A DNA stretch of 21,515 nt from a virus, in IMG/VR virus record IMGVR_UViG_3300032177_000080, positions 1 to 21,515 of that record. The stretch is one strand, 5' to 3'. Below are positions 12,801 through 20,462 of this stretch, one piece after another. Every line of letters starts with the position of its first letter. Position 1 is the first letter of the stretch. Below the pieces are notes generated by a model, which was not told the origin of the DNA, searched no databases, and was given only the letters and a program-made list of their open reading frames with translations. The position numbers and the translations under genes are program-made.

Positions 12801-13220
12801 ATGAGACAAGGTGATGATCGTCCTAAGCGATACGGGTTCGATGATTCTATAAATCGGGAGATAGCGGAAAAGCTCCGGTTAATCCGGGAATCGACTGGCT
12901 TAACACAGGTGGAAATGGCTCAGAGAATGGGAACTTCACAGAAAACGATTTGGTCTATCGAAAATGCCATTGATAATATTTCTCTAACAAAACTCAGTAG
13001 ATACCTAAAGGCATTAGATATTGAAATTACTATGAAATTCGATTCGCAAAGCGGAAAAGTATGTATATTATGTAAACCTTTTACACCATCTTTCGGTGTT
13101 CCATTTTGTGCGTCTCCTTCCGGCATAGATATTGCGTCTCTTAAAGGCAATGGCCGGGGTGACGACGGATGGAAAAGTTTTCACTTAGGTCAAGTCGTCT
13201 TCCCAGGCTTATTCGTATGA
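12801..13220 (+). CDS. HTH-XRE regulator with C-terminal extension
   Basis: A 139-aa protein starting at ATG 12801 with GGGAGA upstream. Residues about 20-80 are an HTH-XRE domain: REIAEKLRLIRESTGLTQ, VEMAQRMGTSQKTIWSIEN, LTKLSRYLKALDIEI, close to HigA/antitoxin-like or phage repressor HTHs. The remaining ~55 residues have two Cys (89, 91) and many G, P and S, with no recognised domain and a less protein-like composition. The gene has its own promoter and overlaps the next HTH gene by 52 bases in another frame. The tail may be the product of an old frameshift. No toxin gene lies next to it. Confidence 0.75.
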   Translation: MRQGDDRPKRYGFDDSINREIAEKLRLIRESTGLTQVEMAQRMGTSQKTIWSIENAIDNISLTKLSRYLKALDIEITMKFDSQSGKVCILCKPFTPSFGVPFCASPSGIDIASLKGNGRGDDGWKSFHLGQVVFPGLFV

Positions 13221-13447
13221 TGCGGACTGGACATCATCTCAGTCAGACGGATTTGGCCAAAAGATTGCAAATCAGTCCAAATTATCTTTACATGATTGAA
13301 GCTGGCATAAGGTTGCCTTCGATATCCGTGCTTCAACGGTTTAGCGTTGCCTTCGAAATGAATTTGCAGTTTCTTAAACAATACTACCTGAACGATTATT
13401 TAACCCAAGTCGAGATAAAAATCAAAAGAAAATTAGAGATCACTTAA
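13169..13447 (+). CDS. Third HTH-XRE regulator
   Basis: A 92-aa protein starting at ATG 13169 inside the end of the previous gene. HTH-XRE domain at about residues 12-66: LPRLIRMMRTGHHLSQTDLAKRL, QISPNYLYMIEAGIRLPSISVLQRFS. A short helical, basic tail follows. A start at 13217 is possible but would remove the first helix. The ribosome-binding site is poor, so it may depend on coupling to the gene before it. It ends 8 bases into the convergent integrase gene. It may regulate the integrase or the lysogeny switch, by position only. Confidence 0.75.
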   Translation: MEKFSLRSSRLPRLIRMMRTGHHLSQTDLAKRLQISPNYLYMIEAGIRLPSISVLQRFSVAFEMNLQFLKQYYLNDYLTQVEIKIKRKLEIT

Positions 13448-14294
13448 TAATCATCTGGTCAAGGGTCTTCTCTGCCTCCCTCTGGCCATCCCTGTCTATA
13501 CCCTTCATGTAGTGGTCATAGATGGTTTTGGTTGAATTACCGGCCATCTCTGCAACCATGGCTGGATCAAGTTTTAACGATCTAATCATTCTACCTATGA
13601 TGGTATGACGGAATGTATGGGACCCCCTGCCTTTTGGATCAACACCTAATCGCTCAAAGATCTGCAAAATACGACGGAATGCAGTCCTTTTTGAAATTCC
13701 AAGAATCGTCCCGCTTACCTTGCAATATCCCTCGATGTCGGATTTGATTACCTCTGGTATAGAGAGTATGCGGGTCTCTCTATTCTTGCTTTGTTTGATG
13801 GTAATCGTGTTCGATATGAAGTCTATATCTGAGGGCTGGAGTTTGATTAACTCCCCTATTCTCATGGGTCGAGTCATGAGGAGATAAAAGATAACCTTAT
13901 CAATCCCTTCAAGTTTGTGGGCCTTCTTCATCATAGAAGCGATTTCAGATTTGGATAAATCCTTCTGTGGAGCCCTTGGAATATCGGCTGGTCCCTTGTA
14001 CGGTATTGGACCAATGCTCGAAATTGTACCCCTTTGATAGAGAAAGTTCAAAAATACACTAATAAAAATCTTGTGTGTCTTTTTGGACGAGGTTCTAATT
14101 TCTAACTGGTTCAGATAGGAAATTACGTCATCCCGTGTGACTTCTCCGATATCCGTCCTTCCCATCTTTTGCTCGTATTCAAGGAATCTTGATAGGACCG
14201 ATCTCATATTCGATAGTGTGTTGGCGGTGGGATGTCGTTCGGCAATATAGGATTCGAAAAAGGCTTCCAAGATACCATTAAGTTTTGTTTCCAT
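13440..14294 (-). CDS. int: Tyrosine recombinase / phage integrase
   Basis: A 284-aa protein starting at ATG 14294, with AGGAGG seven bases upstream. The N-terminal ~105 residues are a SAM-like core-binding domain (AFFESYIAERHPTANTLSNM). The catalytic domain has R145 (MRIGEL), K170 (QSKNRETR), H226 and R229 (SHTFRHT) and the nucleophile Y262 (YDHYMKG). The residue usually His or Trp before the nucleophile is N253 in AGNST. Such enzymes integrate and excise temperate phage DNA at att sites. It lies beside the HTH regulators as in many temperate phages. No att core could be identified by eye. It converges on the third HTH gene with an 8-base overlap. Confidence 0.93.
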   Translation of the reverse strand: METKLNGILEAFFESYIAERHPTANTLSNMRSVLSRFLEYEQKMGRTDIGEVTRDDVISYLNQLEIRTSSKKTHKIFISVFLNFLYQRGTISSIGPIPYKGPADIPRAPQKDLSKSEIASMMKKAHKLEGIDKVIFYLLMTRPMRIGELIKLQPSDIDFISNTITIKQSKNRETRILSIPEVIKSDIEGYCKVSGTILGISKRTAFRRILQIFERLGVDPKGRGSHTFRHTIIGRMIRSLKLDPAMVAEMAGNSTKTIYDHYMKGIDRDGQREAEKTLDQMIIK

Positions 14295-14349
14295 AGGTTT
14301 TCCTCCTCGCTGATCTTACCTTGATGCAATGGAGTCCTTCGATTATCAT
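14278..14349 (-). CDS. Possible 23-aa leader peptide before integrase
   Basis: ATG 14349 overlaps the stop of the upstream 240-aa gene (ATGA) and is preceded by GAGGAGG at a good spacing. The frame runs 23 codons, across the integrase start in another frame, to TAA at 14278-14280. The peptide is basic (MIIEGLHCIKVRSARRK). It might couple integrase translation to the upstream gene. The ribosome-binding site is also the natural codons for EEVEP of the upstream protein, so this may be chance. Confidence 0.25.
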   Translation of the reverse strand: MIIEGLHCIKVRSARRKTYGNKT

Positions 14350-15068
14350 GGCTCTACCTCCTCGAGCATTGTCCTCAGAACCGTTCTTAGACGGAGACGG
14401 TCATCATGGTTTAATGGAACCAAATCGAAGACTTGAAGGCTTTCTATTAGCTCGTCAAGGTTCCCCTTTGTCTTCTTCGGTTGCTTTACGGACGGTGGGA
14501 ACAGAAAAGTTCTGGCCTCTCGGGTCGTCATAGGAATGATCTCTATAATGGTATCAGGAGTTAGGTCTTTGATCCTATTGCAGAGTAGGGTTTTGTGTGT
14601 GCCTAGCTCGTTCCAAAATTCGATGAGCAATGGGTTGTTGTAAGCCTTGATTAATCGCATTGCATATGCGTAGTCATAGTAGACGGTTCGTTCCAAATAC
14701 ATCTTGAATTCCCTTTTCTTTTTTCTAAAGAATGTGTCATAGGTCTGGACGAGAAGTTTTGCAAGAGAAAGACTTTCTCGTGTGTCATTGGAGATCAAGA
14801 AACGAAGTTGAAGCGTAGCGACCTCAATGGAGAAAGTGACATCGGTGTCACTTTCTGGTTGGGGTGGTTGGGCCTCAATGATCTTTGCCTGACGTTTTCC
14901 ATTACCATGAGCTTCGAGGCATTCATGGTATGAGTCATGGGAGCATAGGAGTAGGTTCCCTAAAACACAGAGTTTCTTTGAACTCGGATCATGGAGACAC
15001 TTCTCGACATATCCAGAGAATTCGGGTCTGGGTTCTACGTCTAAGTATGGGTTAGGTGCGGTTTTCAT
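14346..15068 (-). CDS. Unknown 240-aa protein between integrase and MTase-helicase
   Basis: It starts at ATG 15068 with AAAGGAGG nine bases upstream, formed by the last codons and stop of the methyltransferase-helicase gene, so the two are probably coupled. The N-terminal 60 residues contain four Cys (24, 34, 42, 50) and three His, arranged loosely enough that zinc binding is uncertain. Residues about 80-190 are helical, with SLAKLLVQTYDTFFRKKKREF and YLERTVYYDYAYAMRLI. The C-terminus is acidic. No known domain is recognised. Because it is tightly linked to the fusion enzyme it may be its partner or regulator, which is inference only. Confidence 0.65.
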   Translation of the reverse strand: MKTAPNPYLDVEPRPEFSGYVEKCLHDPSSKKLCVLGNLLLCSHDSYHECLEAHGNGKRQAKIIEAQPPQPESDTDVTFSIEVATLQLRFLISNDTRESLSLAKLLVQTYDTFFRKKKREFKMYLERTVYYDYAYAMRLIKAYNNPLLIEFWNELGTHKTLLCNRIKDLTPDTIIEIIPMTTREARTFLFPPSVKQPKKTKGNLDELIESLQVFDLVPLNHDDRLRLRTVLRTMLEEVEP

Positions 15069-15075
15069 ATGGATT

Positions 15076-18000
15076 TTACCTCCTTTCTACGGTCTGTATA
15101 GTCTCTTGGCAAAAAAATAGTTCCATCTGCTTCTCGTCTTTTTTGGCTTCATGATTATGGTTTCGATTAACTTCATGATATAGGGTATTCCACTTTCCGT
15201 TGGACTCTGTTTTGACTACAACTGGGCTCAATTTAGGCTCCGGTTCGGTTATTGCCGCTTCCCCTTTCTCGTACTCAAATTCAACGGGGTCTTCTTCCTT
15301 CCCTGTCATTGCCTTTGCGATTGCAAGATAATCCCCTCCTGCCCTCAATACATTGGCCGTTCTCCCGAACCTTACCCGTCCGTCAATGGCATTGGAGATA
15401 GCTCGCTTCTTTTGCGTGATAAGATTATACATTTTAAAATCAATGTTTTGTTCTTCTGGTGTCCAATCGAGCAAAAGATAATAACAGGTTACGGGTTTCT
15501 CCTGGCCTGTCCTGTGTGCTCTGTCCTCGGCTTGGTCTGTACTTTCCGGTGAATATTCGACATCGGTAAAGATAACATGGTTGGCAGCATTGATCGTGAA
15601 TCCTCGGTTTAGGACGTTCAGGCCTGCCACTATTGCGGTGATGTTGGGGTCCTCCTGAAATCTTTTGATATTTTTGAATCGGTCTTTGGTCTGCATGGTA
15701 GAGGGTACAAAAATATGATTAATCCCCCTATTCTCAAACGATTTGTGCAGGGTCGCTTGCATATCTCTGAGTGCTGAGTAAACCAGAACCTTTTCCCCTT
15801 TGGCCCTGGCCTCTTCAACGATCTCAATAGCCTTTCTGACCTTAACATTTGCCTCTGGTGCGATTCTCGGAATGGTGGCGGCGAATCTCATAGACCATAG
15901 GGCTTTGCTGATTACTCCCATGTTTACCTCTGTTTCTGGTTTCCTTAACTCTCTGTCGATCATTTCTTCTGCTTTCTCGACCGCGATCCCGTATTCGGTT
16001 ACGTGTCCCGGGTCCGGCGGAAGTGCAAGTATTCTTCTGTGTTTCTCTGGGAGTTTAATCATTTCGTCTTTCAATCTTCGGATGGTAAAGGACGAAAGAA
16101 TTTTCCAAAACCTGTTAAGATTTGACACCTCTGGTAATTCCTTCTTTCTCCCCTTGTGAAGCGTGGTTTCAAATTCAATGTCCTTAAATTTGAATGTCGA
16201 AAACTCCTCGGCAAAAATCTTACTCCCTCTCCTGTCAAATCGGTAAGGGAATAGCGGGTTATTGTGTCTGGTGATGTATCCGATGTTGAAGAATGTGTCG
16301 GTGATATATCCCTTCATTAAAGTACCTGTCAATTCAAGTCTTGATTTGGCATGGATGGAGCGGACGGCCTGACCTCGGAATGAGGTTTTACTTTTTGCCT
16401 GCTGGACCTCATCAATGATGACAGATCGAAACAGTTTTTTGATACGTTTATATGCGGGATACTGCTTAATCGACTCTTTCGATGAATACTTATAAGCGGA
16501 ATACCCACACTTCGTACAGTTTTCACCTGTCCACTCTTCCTTAACCTTGCATTTTGGACATACTTTTTGAGTCGAGGCATATTCGGTCGAACATCCCTGA
16601 CAGACCCGGCTGGTGTTGCCGTGTACCTCATGTTTAATATTTCCATCCTGGTCATACTTGATGCAGCTCCAGGGATCATAAACTCTGCCTGTATCAAGGG
16701 AAAGAAATTCATATGATGTGATGTAAAAGTTCGTTCCTTCCCGTGTATCCCCTCGTTTGATGGATTGCTGTAAGAGGTCAATGGCATGGTGGGTTGTTAG
16801 TCTGACCGTTCTAAATCCAAACTTGTTGGCCTCGTTAATCCAGTTATCCACCAATGAGGACTGACAAATCACAAGGACCCGCTTGACATTGCGGATCGCA
16901 TTAAAGACAAATGAACAGAGCGTCTTTCCCCCACCCATATCGTAGCCTATGTATGCGCTTTTTGTTTTAGTAAGGACTCGGGCCAAATCCTCGGCTTGGT
17001 AGTCAAAATCTCCTGATAAGGCTGGATATTTCTTGATGATTTTATCTTTCCATTGCTTGACCAGTTCGGGTTTTTCTTCTGAAATGTCTCTCACTTCCGG
17101 TAAATGAAATGCCTCAAGGAATAGAGCTACTTCTAAGGGTTCGGGTTCCCTAAAGGCCCGATTCCCTAATTCTGTTTCTGCTTCGATTGATAAAAATCCC
17201 CGATCGATGGACGTTGTGATAGTTTTCTGTTGATTGCCTTCCCCTATGACATTTATTCCCGTGACCTCTGATTGTCTAACCCATGAGGGCCTGATTAGAT
17301 ACTGCTTCCCTTTTTTAAAGAGCAAAAACTGTTTTCCATTCTTCCCATTCTTTCCATTGTCCCGGTGATCCTGTCTATACTTCCCCTCCTCTACCTCATC
17401 ATAGACGTCTGCCCTGGCGATGTATTCTCTTTCGTCGAAATAAGCCAAAAGCTGATGATCCTTTGGCGGATAGAGCGGGATCGAGAGCAACTTAAACTTC
17501 TCCTTTAGGACCTCGATTTTCTTACGTGTAGCGTCACTGATTGTCAAGTCAAAACCTAATTGCTTCAGTACCTGCCCTGCCCTGTCAACTCCCCTCTTAC
17601 AGAGTGCGGGACTTTCAAGGTAGGCTTCGGTTAGTCCGGTGGGTCTACCAACTACCGGATTATAGAAGTCCAGAGTATCATTGTAAAAATCCATCATGGC
17701 AAGTGCGGTCGGGTCTCCCCTCACTCCCCTTGCGGTAATTTCCACATTATTTATGGTGTTTATTTCAACGAGGTTGTCGAGGTAGGGAACATCGATTTCT
17801 GAATCTGAGAGGGCAAATCTGTCAAATCCTTCTCCTTTAACTGTAGACCAAGCATCTAATATCTTCTTCTCAAGAAGCGGGTCATTGGCGTCAATCTCAA
17901 TTTCTCTGAATCCTGATGAACAGTGATGGTCATAACGGTTCACCCTGCAAACCACTAAATCGACCTGGACATCGATTTTATATTCATCCTTAAATAGTCC

Positions 18001-18618
18001 ATTAATGGTGACTCTGAAGAGGACTTTAAAGTTCTTATAAAGGTATTGCCTTAGACCGGCATCTTTTGTGTTAGTAAAAGACGATGTTGGAATAATGGCG
18101 AAGAGATAGCCGTGATAGTTTAACGCTGCTTTACAGATTTGGATCGTTGCATTTTGGCTCTCAATGTTCTTAGCATAGGATAAACCGTCCTCAAATTCAA
18201 AGTCGGTCTCTTCCTGGTTCCAGAGAATCCCAAAGGGCGGGTTGGTGACGGCTATATCAAAATCTCCTTTTAGGTGTTTGGCATAGTCAAGGATACTGCC
18301 TGTTCTTACAGATTCACCTCCTAACAACTGTTTTGCCTTCGATGATATCTCTTTATCCAGTTCGATCCCTAAAACCTTGGCTCCTTGCCTCTTAAATGGA
18401 TAGAGAAGTCTTCCGGTTCCACAAGTCGGGTCAAGGACTTTTAACTTTTTTATGAAATCATTGCTTGGTAGGCAATTAACCACCATAGCGAATAAAACAT
18501 TCGCCAGTTTCATGGGAGTCAGATATCCTGCGTGTTTACTTTTGGACCACAAGCGGAAATTTAAATCCTTATTGGCTTCCCGTCCAGAGTCGTCAAGTAT
18601 GGTCTCGGGTTCGGTCAT
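15076..18618 (-). CDS. N6-adenine DNA methyltransferase / SNF2 helicase fusion
   Basis: A 1180-aa protein starting at ATG 18618. Residues ~20-230 are an adenine-specific methyltransferase: LTPMKLAN (33-40), SAM-binding motif VLDPTCGTGR (61-70), and catalytic NPPFG (126-130). Residues ~540-1050 are an SNF2-type helicase: Walker A MGGGKT (561-566), LVICQSSLVDNW, Walker B DEVQ (736-739), TGTLMKG, and the C-lobe QAEDRAHRTGQ (1029-1039). A zinc ribbon with Cys pairs 673/676, 687/690 and 701/704 is inserted between motifs Ia and II. No nuclease motif was seen. Methylase-helicase fusions occur in phages (P1 DarB is one, larger), where they protect phage DNA from restriction. Here the role may be anti-restriction, DNA modification or replication. 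It is by far the largest gene and looks intact. Confidence 0.9.
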   Translation of the reverse strand: MTEPETILDDSGREANKDLNFRLWSKSKHAGYLTPMKLANVLFAMVVNCLPSNDFIKKLKVLDPTCGTGRLLYPFKRQGAKVLGIELDKEISSKAKQLLGGESVRTGSILDYAKHLKGDFDIAVTNPPFGILWNQEETDFEFEDGLSYAKNIESQNATIQICKAALNYHGYLFAIIPTSSFTNTKDAGLRQYLYKNFKVLFRVTINGLFKDEYKIDVQVDLVVCRVNRYDHHCSSGFREIEIDANDPLLEKKILDAWSTVKGEGFDRFALSDSEIDVPYLDNLVEINTINNVEITARGVRGDPTALAMMDFYNDTLDFYNPVVGRPTGLTEAYLESPALCKRGVDRAGQVLKQLGFDLTISDATRKKIEVLKEKFKLLSIPLYPPKDHQLLAYFDEREYIARADVYDEVEEGKYRQDHRDNGKNGKNGKQFLLFKKGKQYLIRPSWVRQSEVTGINVIGEGNQQKTITTSIDRGFLSIEAETELGNRAFREPEPLEVALFLEAFHLPEVRDISEEKPELVKQWKDKIIKKYPALSGDFDYQAEDLARVLTKTKSAYIGYDMGGGKTLCSFVFNAIRNVKRVLVICQSSLVDNWINEANKFGFRTVRLTTHHAIDLLQQSIKRGDTREGTNFYITSYEFLSLDTGRVYDPWSCIKYDQDGNIKHEVHGNTSRVCQGCSTEYASTQKVCPKCKVKEEWTGENCTKCGYSAYKYSSKESIKQYPAYKRIKKLFRSVIIDEVQQAKSKTSFRGQAVRSIHAKSRLELTGTLMKGYITDTFFNIGYITRHNNPLFPYRFDRRGSKIFAEEFSTFKFKDIEFETTLHKGRKKELPEVSNLNRFWKILSSFTIRRLKDEMIKLPEKHRRILALPPDPGHVTEYGIAVEKAEEMIDRELRKPETEVNMGVISKALWSMRFAATIPRIAPEANVKVRKAIEIVEEARAKGEKVLVYSALRDMQATLHKSFENRGINHIFVPSTMQTKDRFKNIKRFQEDPNITAIVAGLNVLNRGFTINAANHVIFTDVEYSPESTDQAEDRAHRTGQEKPVTCYYLLLDWTPEEQNIDFKMYNLITQKKRAISNAIDGRVRFGRTANVLRAGGDYLAIAKAMTGKEEDPVEFEYEKGEAAITEPEPKLSPVVVKTESNGKWNTLYHEVNRNHNHEAKKDEKQMELFFCQETIQTVERR

Positions 18619-18622
18619 TGTC

Positions 18623-18877
18623 CTATCCCTCCATTATCTTCTGAATCCCTAATCTGTCATAGACTGTGCTAACCTCTTCATCATTCATCTGGTCAATCAG
18701 TCTGAGAAAGGCCAGAAAGTGACTGCTGTAAATCCTGTAAAATTCAATTACAACATGACGCTGGTCCATCTCTCCCGCAAGGTAGGCCTGCTTAATCTCG
18801 GCCTGTCTTTCCTGGATGGTTAAGACTGGTTCTTCCCTGGCTTGACAGGGTTCACTCTTTGAGCAAGGTCTAAACAT
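18623..18877 (-). CDS. 84-aa helical protein, unknown
   Basis: ATG 18877 (MFRPCSKSEPCQ) is preferred over an upstream in-frame start at 19003, because GGGAG is placed before it and it overlaps the previous stop by 8 bases. The product has two N-terminal Cys and then a helical, charged body (IQERQAEIKQAYLAGEMDQ, FYRIYSSHFLAFLRLIDQ). Not recognised. It ends 4 bases before the start of the methyltransferase-helicase, so it is cotranscribed and perhaps coupled with it. Confidence 0.6.
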   Translation of the reverse strand: MFRPCSKSEPCQAREEPVLTIQERQAEIKQAYLAGEMDQRHVVIEFYRIYSSHFLAFLRLIDQMNDEEVSTVYDRLGIQKIMEG

Positions 18878-19415
18878 GGTCTTGTTCTCCCTTCTCTTTA
18901 ATTCCAAACATTTCCCCTGCCCTCTTCCTGTCCATTTTCCACTGGTCAAATTCGACCTGAATAGCCGGTACTCCTGAGTTACCTTGATCTTGGACGGTTT
19001 CAAAGTAATATGGTTTTTCCTTCATCAACCTACAGGTTAACTTCGCCAGGGCTTCATCAGACACCTTTAGCCGATAGATTTGGCGTATCCGGTCAAGAGC
19101 CACATAGAGACTGGCTTTCTCTGTCATACCCATAAAGATGAGCTTTTTGTAAATACCTTCCTTAACCCCGTCATAGTCGAAAAATTTAGGGTTGTAGGCT
19201 GTGAATATCCAGGGCGGATCTGCTTTGATTTTTGTCTTGATGAGAGCCCAGGAGTCGGCGGGTAGGTCTTCGGGGTGGAGCGGGGTTTTACCGTAGACTT
19301 GAATGAAAGCGAAGTCGGATCGGTATCGCTGGCCCTCCTGGTATCCCCTGACAAGGAAATAGTCTTTCCCGTTTATGGTGATGTAGGTTTTATCGCGGTG
19401 TGTGAAGGTTTGCAT
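18870..19415 (-). CDS. 181-aa hypothetical phage protein
   Basis: ATG 19415 (MQTFTHRDKTYITINGKDYF) is chosen over an in-frame TTG at 19424; AAGGAG lies 12 bases before the ATG, with a closer GGGAG. The N-terminal half looks beta-rich, with many aromatic residues (GKDYFLVRGY, SDFAFIQVYGKTPL, PPWIFTAYNPKFFDYDG). The C-terminal half is helical and charged, with two Cys-free repeats of K/E. No domain recognised. It belongs to the chain of coupled leftward genes feeding into the methyltransferase-helicase. Confidence 0.6.
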   Translation of the reverse strand: MQTFTHRDKTYITINGKDYFLVRGYQEGQRYRSDFAFIQVYGKTPLHPEDLPADSWALIKTKIKADPPWIFTAYNPKFFDYDGVKEGIYKKLIFMGMTEKASLYVALDRIRQIYRLKVSDEALAKLTCRLMKEKPYYFETVQDQGNSGVPAIQVEFDQWKMDRKRAGEMFGIKEKGEQDHV

Positions 19416-19431
19416 AACTCCCAATTTCTCC

Positions 19432-19671
19432 TTAAAACTGTTTAAAGAAATGGTTTACAAAATCCTCTGATATATCGGCTTTATAAGGGCAGGTATTATA
19501 TATTTGCTCTACCTTCCCCGTTGGGTATGTCTCTATTGTGGTGATGTCGTCATCTTCCCCTCCGAAATCAGATGCATCAAAGTCTAGCACTAAGATTTCA
19601 ACAGGTTGATCACTTGTAATTCCTTGAATGAGTCCTCCTTCTAAGGTGATTACTATTCTTGGTTTTTCCAT
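19432..19671 (-). CDS. Conserved small phage-type protein (VEGGLIQ family)
   Basis: A 79-aa protein with AGGAGG 11 bases upstream of ATG 19671. The start PRIVITLEGGLIQGITSDQPVEILVLDFD resembles, from memory, a common uncharacterised phage and plasmid protein with a V/I-rich GG-x-V/I-Q motif followed by V-x-V-D-D acidic residues. The middle has a cluster of acidic residues (FDASDFGGEDDD). It probably has a small beta-hairpin fold. Function unknown. The sequence match is to a pattern, not to a database entry. Confidence 0.65.
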   Translation of the reverse strand: MEKPRIVITLEGGLIQGITSDQPVEILVLDFDASDFGGEDDDITTIETYPTGKVEQIYNTCPYKADISEDFVNHFFKQF

Positions 19672-19699
19672 TATCTTTTATCCTCCCTTCATGGAGCGG

Positions 19700-19795
19700 T
19701 CACTTAACCGGAAAATGTTTAAAGTTAACGGTCAAGATAAAAATCGTCCAAAGGATAATGACCGCAAAAATTAGACTAAGGAAAACTTGAGTCAT
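19700..19795 (-). CDS. 31-aa single-span membrane peptide
   Basis: ATG 19795 overlaps the stop of the previous gene (ATGA), with AAGGAG 11 bases upstream; TGA at 19700-19702. The peptide is mostly one hydrophobic helix (VFLSLIFAVIILWTIFIL, about residues 4-21) with a short basic C-terminus. Very small membrane peptides among early genes may act in exclusion or host takeover. No family known. Confidence 0.55.
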   Translation of the reverse strand: MTQVFLSLIFAVIILWTIFILTVNFKHFPVK

Positions 19796-20223
19796 GGGGT
19801 TAAAATCTCCTTTGCATTGCCCACAAACGGAGCGAGTAATTTAAGGGTTAGGTCAAGAAATTTTTTCCGATTATCGCCATAGAGTCGGGCGGGTTCCAGG
19901 TGGGTCACTGGTTCCATTGCTTCTATGAGGGCGCGCTCGGCCTGGCGTTGTAAGTCCTCGGCCACAAGTAAAGGGCAAAATTCGGGGTTGTCAACCCTTA
20001 ACCCTGCCTTATCCCGTGCCTTGAATGTCTCTTGAAGATAAACCTGGAAGTCTGAATCTTGTAAGAGGTAGGTTTGATCGGGGTTCAGGATGATCTGATC
20101 CTGCATCCCTTTTGCTGTCCATTCTTTGGCAATAATGGGTTTAATGGTTTCGGTGTAGGCCATTGTCATAAAGACGGTTTTAGCTGCTTCAATCATTTCG
20201 TTTGTAGGGTTGAATTTTTTCAT
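19792..20223 (-). CDS. 143-aa hypothetical phage protein
   Basis: It starts at ATG 20223 with GGGAG upstream, 4 bases after the previous gene's stop. The helical N-terminus (NEMIEAAKTVFMTMAYTETIKPII) is followed by a long soluble domain and a C-terminal FLDLTLKLLAPFV helix. No domain recognised. It is coupled to the 31-aa membrane peptide by ATGA. Confidence 0.6.
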   Translation of the reverse strand: MKKFNPTNEMIEAAKTVFMTMAYTETIKPIIAKEWTAKGMQDQIILNPDQTYLLQDSDFQVYLQETFKARDKAGLRVDNPEFCPLLVAEDLQRQAERALIEAMEPVTHLEPARLYGDNRKKFLDLTLKLLAPFVGNAKEILTP

Positions 20224-20227
20224 TTTA

Positions 20228-20416
20228 TCAATCTCCCTTCTTCCTCTGGGCGGTTATAAAAAACCGTTCGTCGCCGTCAAAGGTGAATTTCTTGGCGGTG
20301 ACGTTCCATCCATCTTTTCTTAATTGCAGGGCTTCGGTGTCGCGCGCTGCCTTATCCCGGAACATTTTCTCTTTGACATCATAGGCTTTTATAAATTCTT
20401 CTGGATATACTGTCAT
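20228..20416 (-). CDS. 62-aa hypothetical protein
   Basis: It starts at ATG 20416 with AAAGGA upstream. The basic, charged product has a predicted helix (EEFIKAYDVKEKMFRDKAARD) and a beta-like C-terminus (WNVTAKKFTFDGDERFFITAQ). Not recognised. It lies in the chain of small leftward genes. Confidence 0.55.
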   Translation of the reverse strand: MTVYPEEFIKAYDVKEKMFRDKAARDTEALQLRKDGWNVTAKKFTFDGDERFFITAQRKKGD

Positions 20417-20462
20417 TTTTAGCAGTCCTTTCTCCCCGTCCAGCCGATAGGCCAGCTATGGG

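Noticed and set aside
12801-13447. A toxin-antitoxin module built on the HigA-like HTH protein
   Set aside because: No small toxin-like gene lies next to it; the neighbours are other HTH proteins and the integrase.
14295-14345. attP core between integrase and the next gene
   Set aside because: No clear core or arm-type repeats could be seen; without the host sequence or the other att site it cannot be called.
15800-16159. A 119-codon plus-strand open frame inside the helicase gene
   Set aside because: It is fully opposite conserved SNF2 helicase codons and lacks a ribosome-binding site or recognisable motif.
15076-18618. A complete BREX or DISARM defence island around the methyltransferase-helicase
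   Set aside because: None of the other marker genes (PglZ, BrxC, DrmB, phospholipase D) are present; phage replication and lysis genes surround it.
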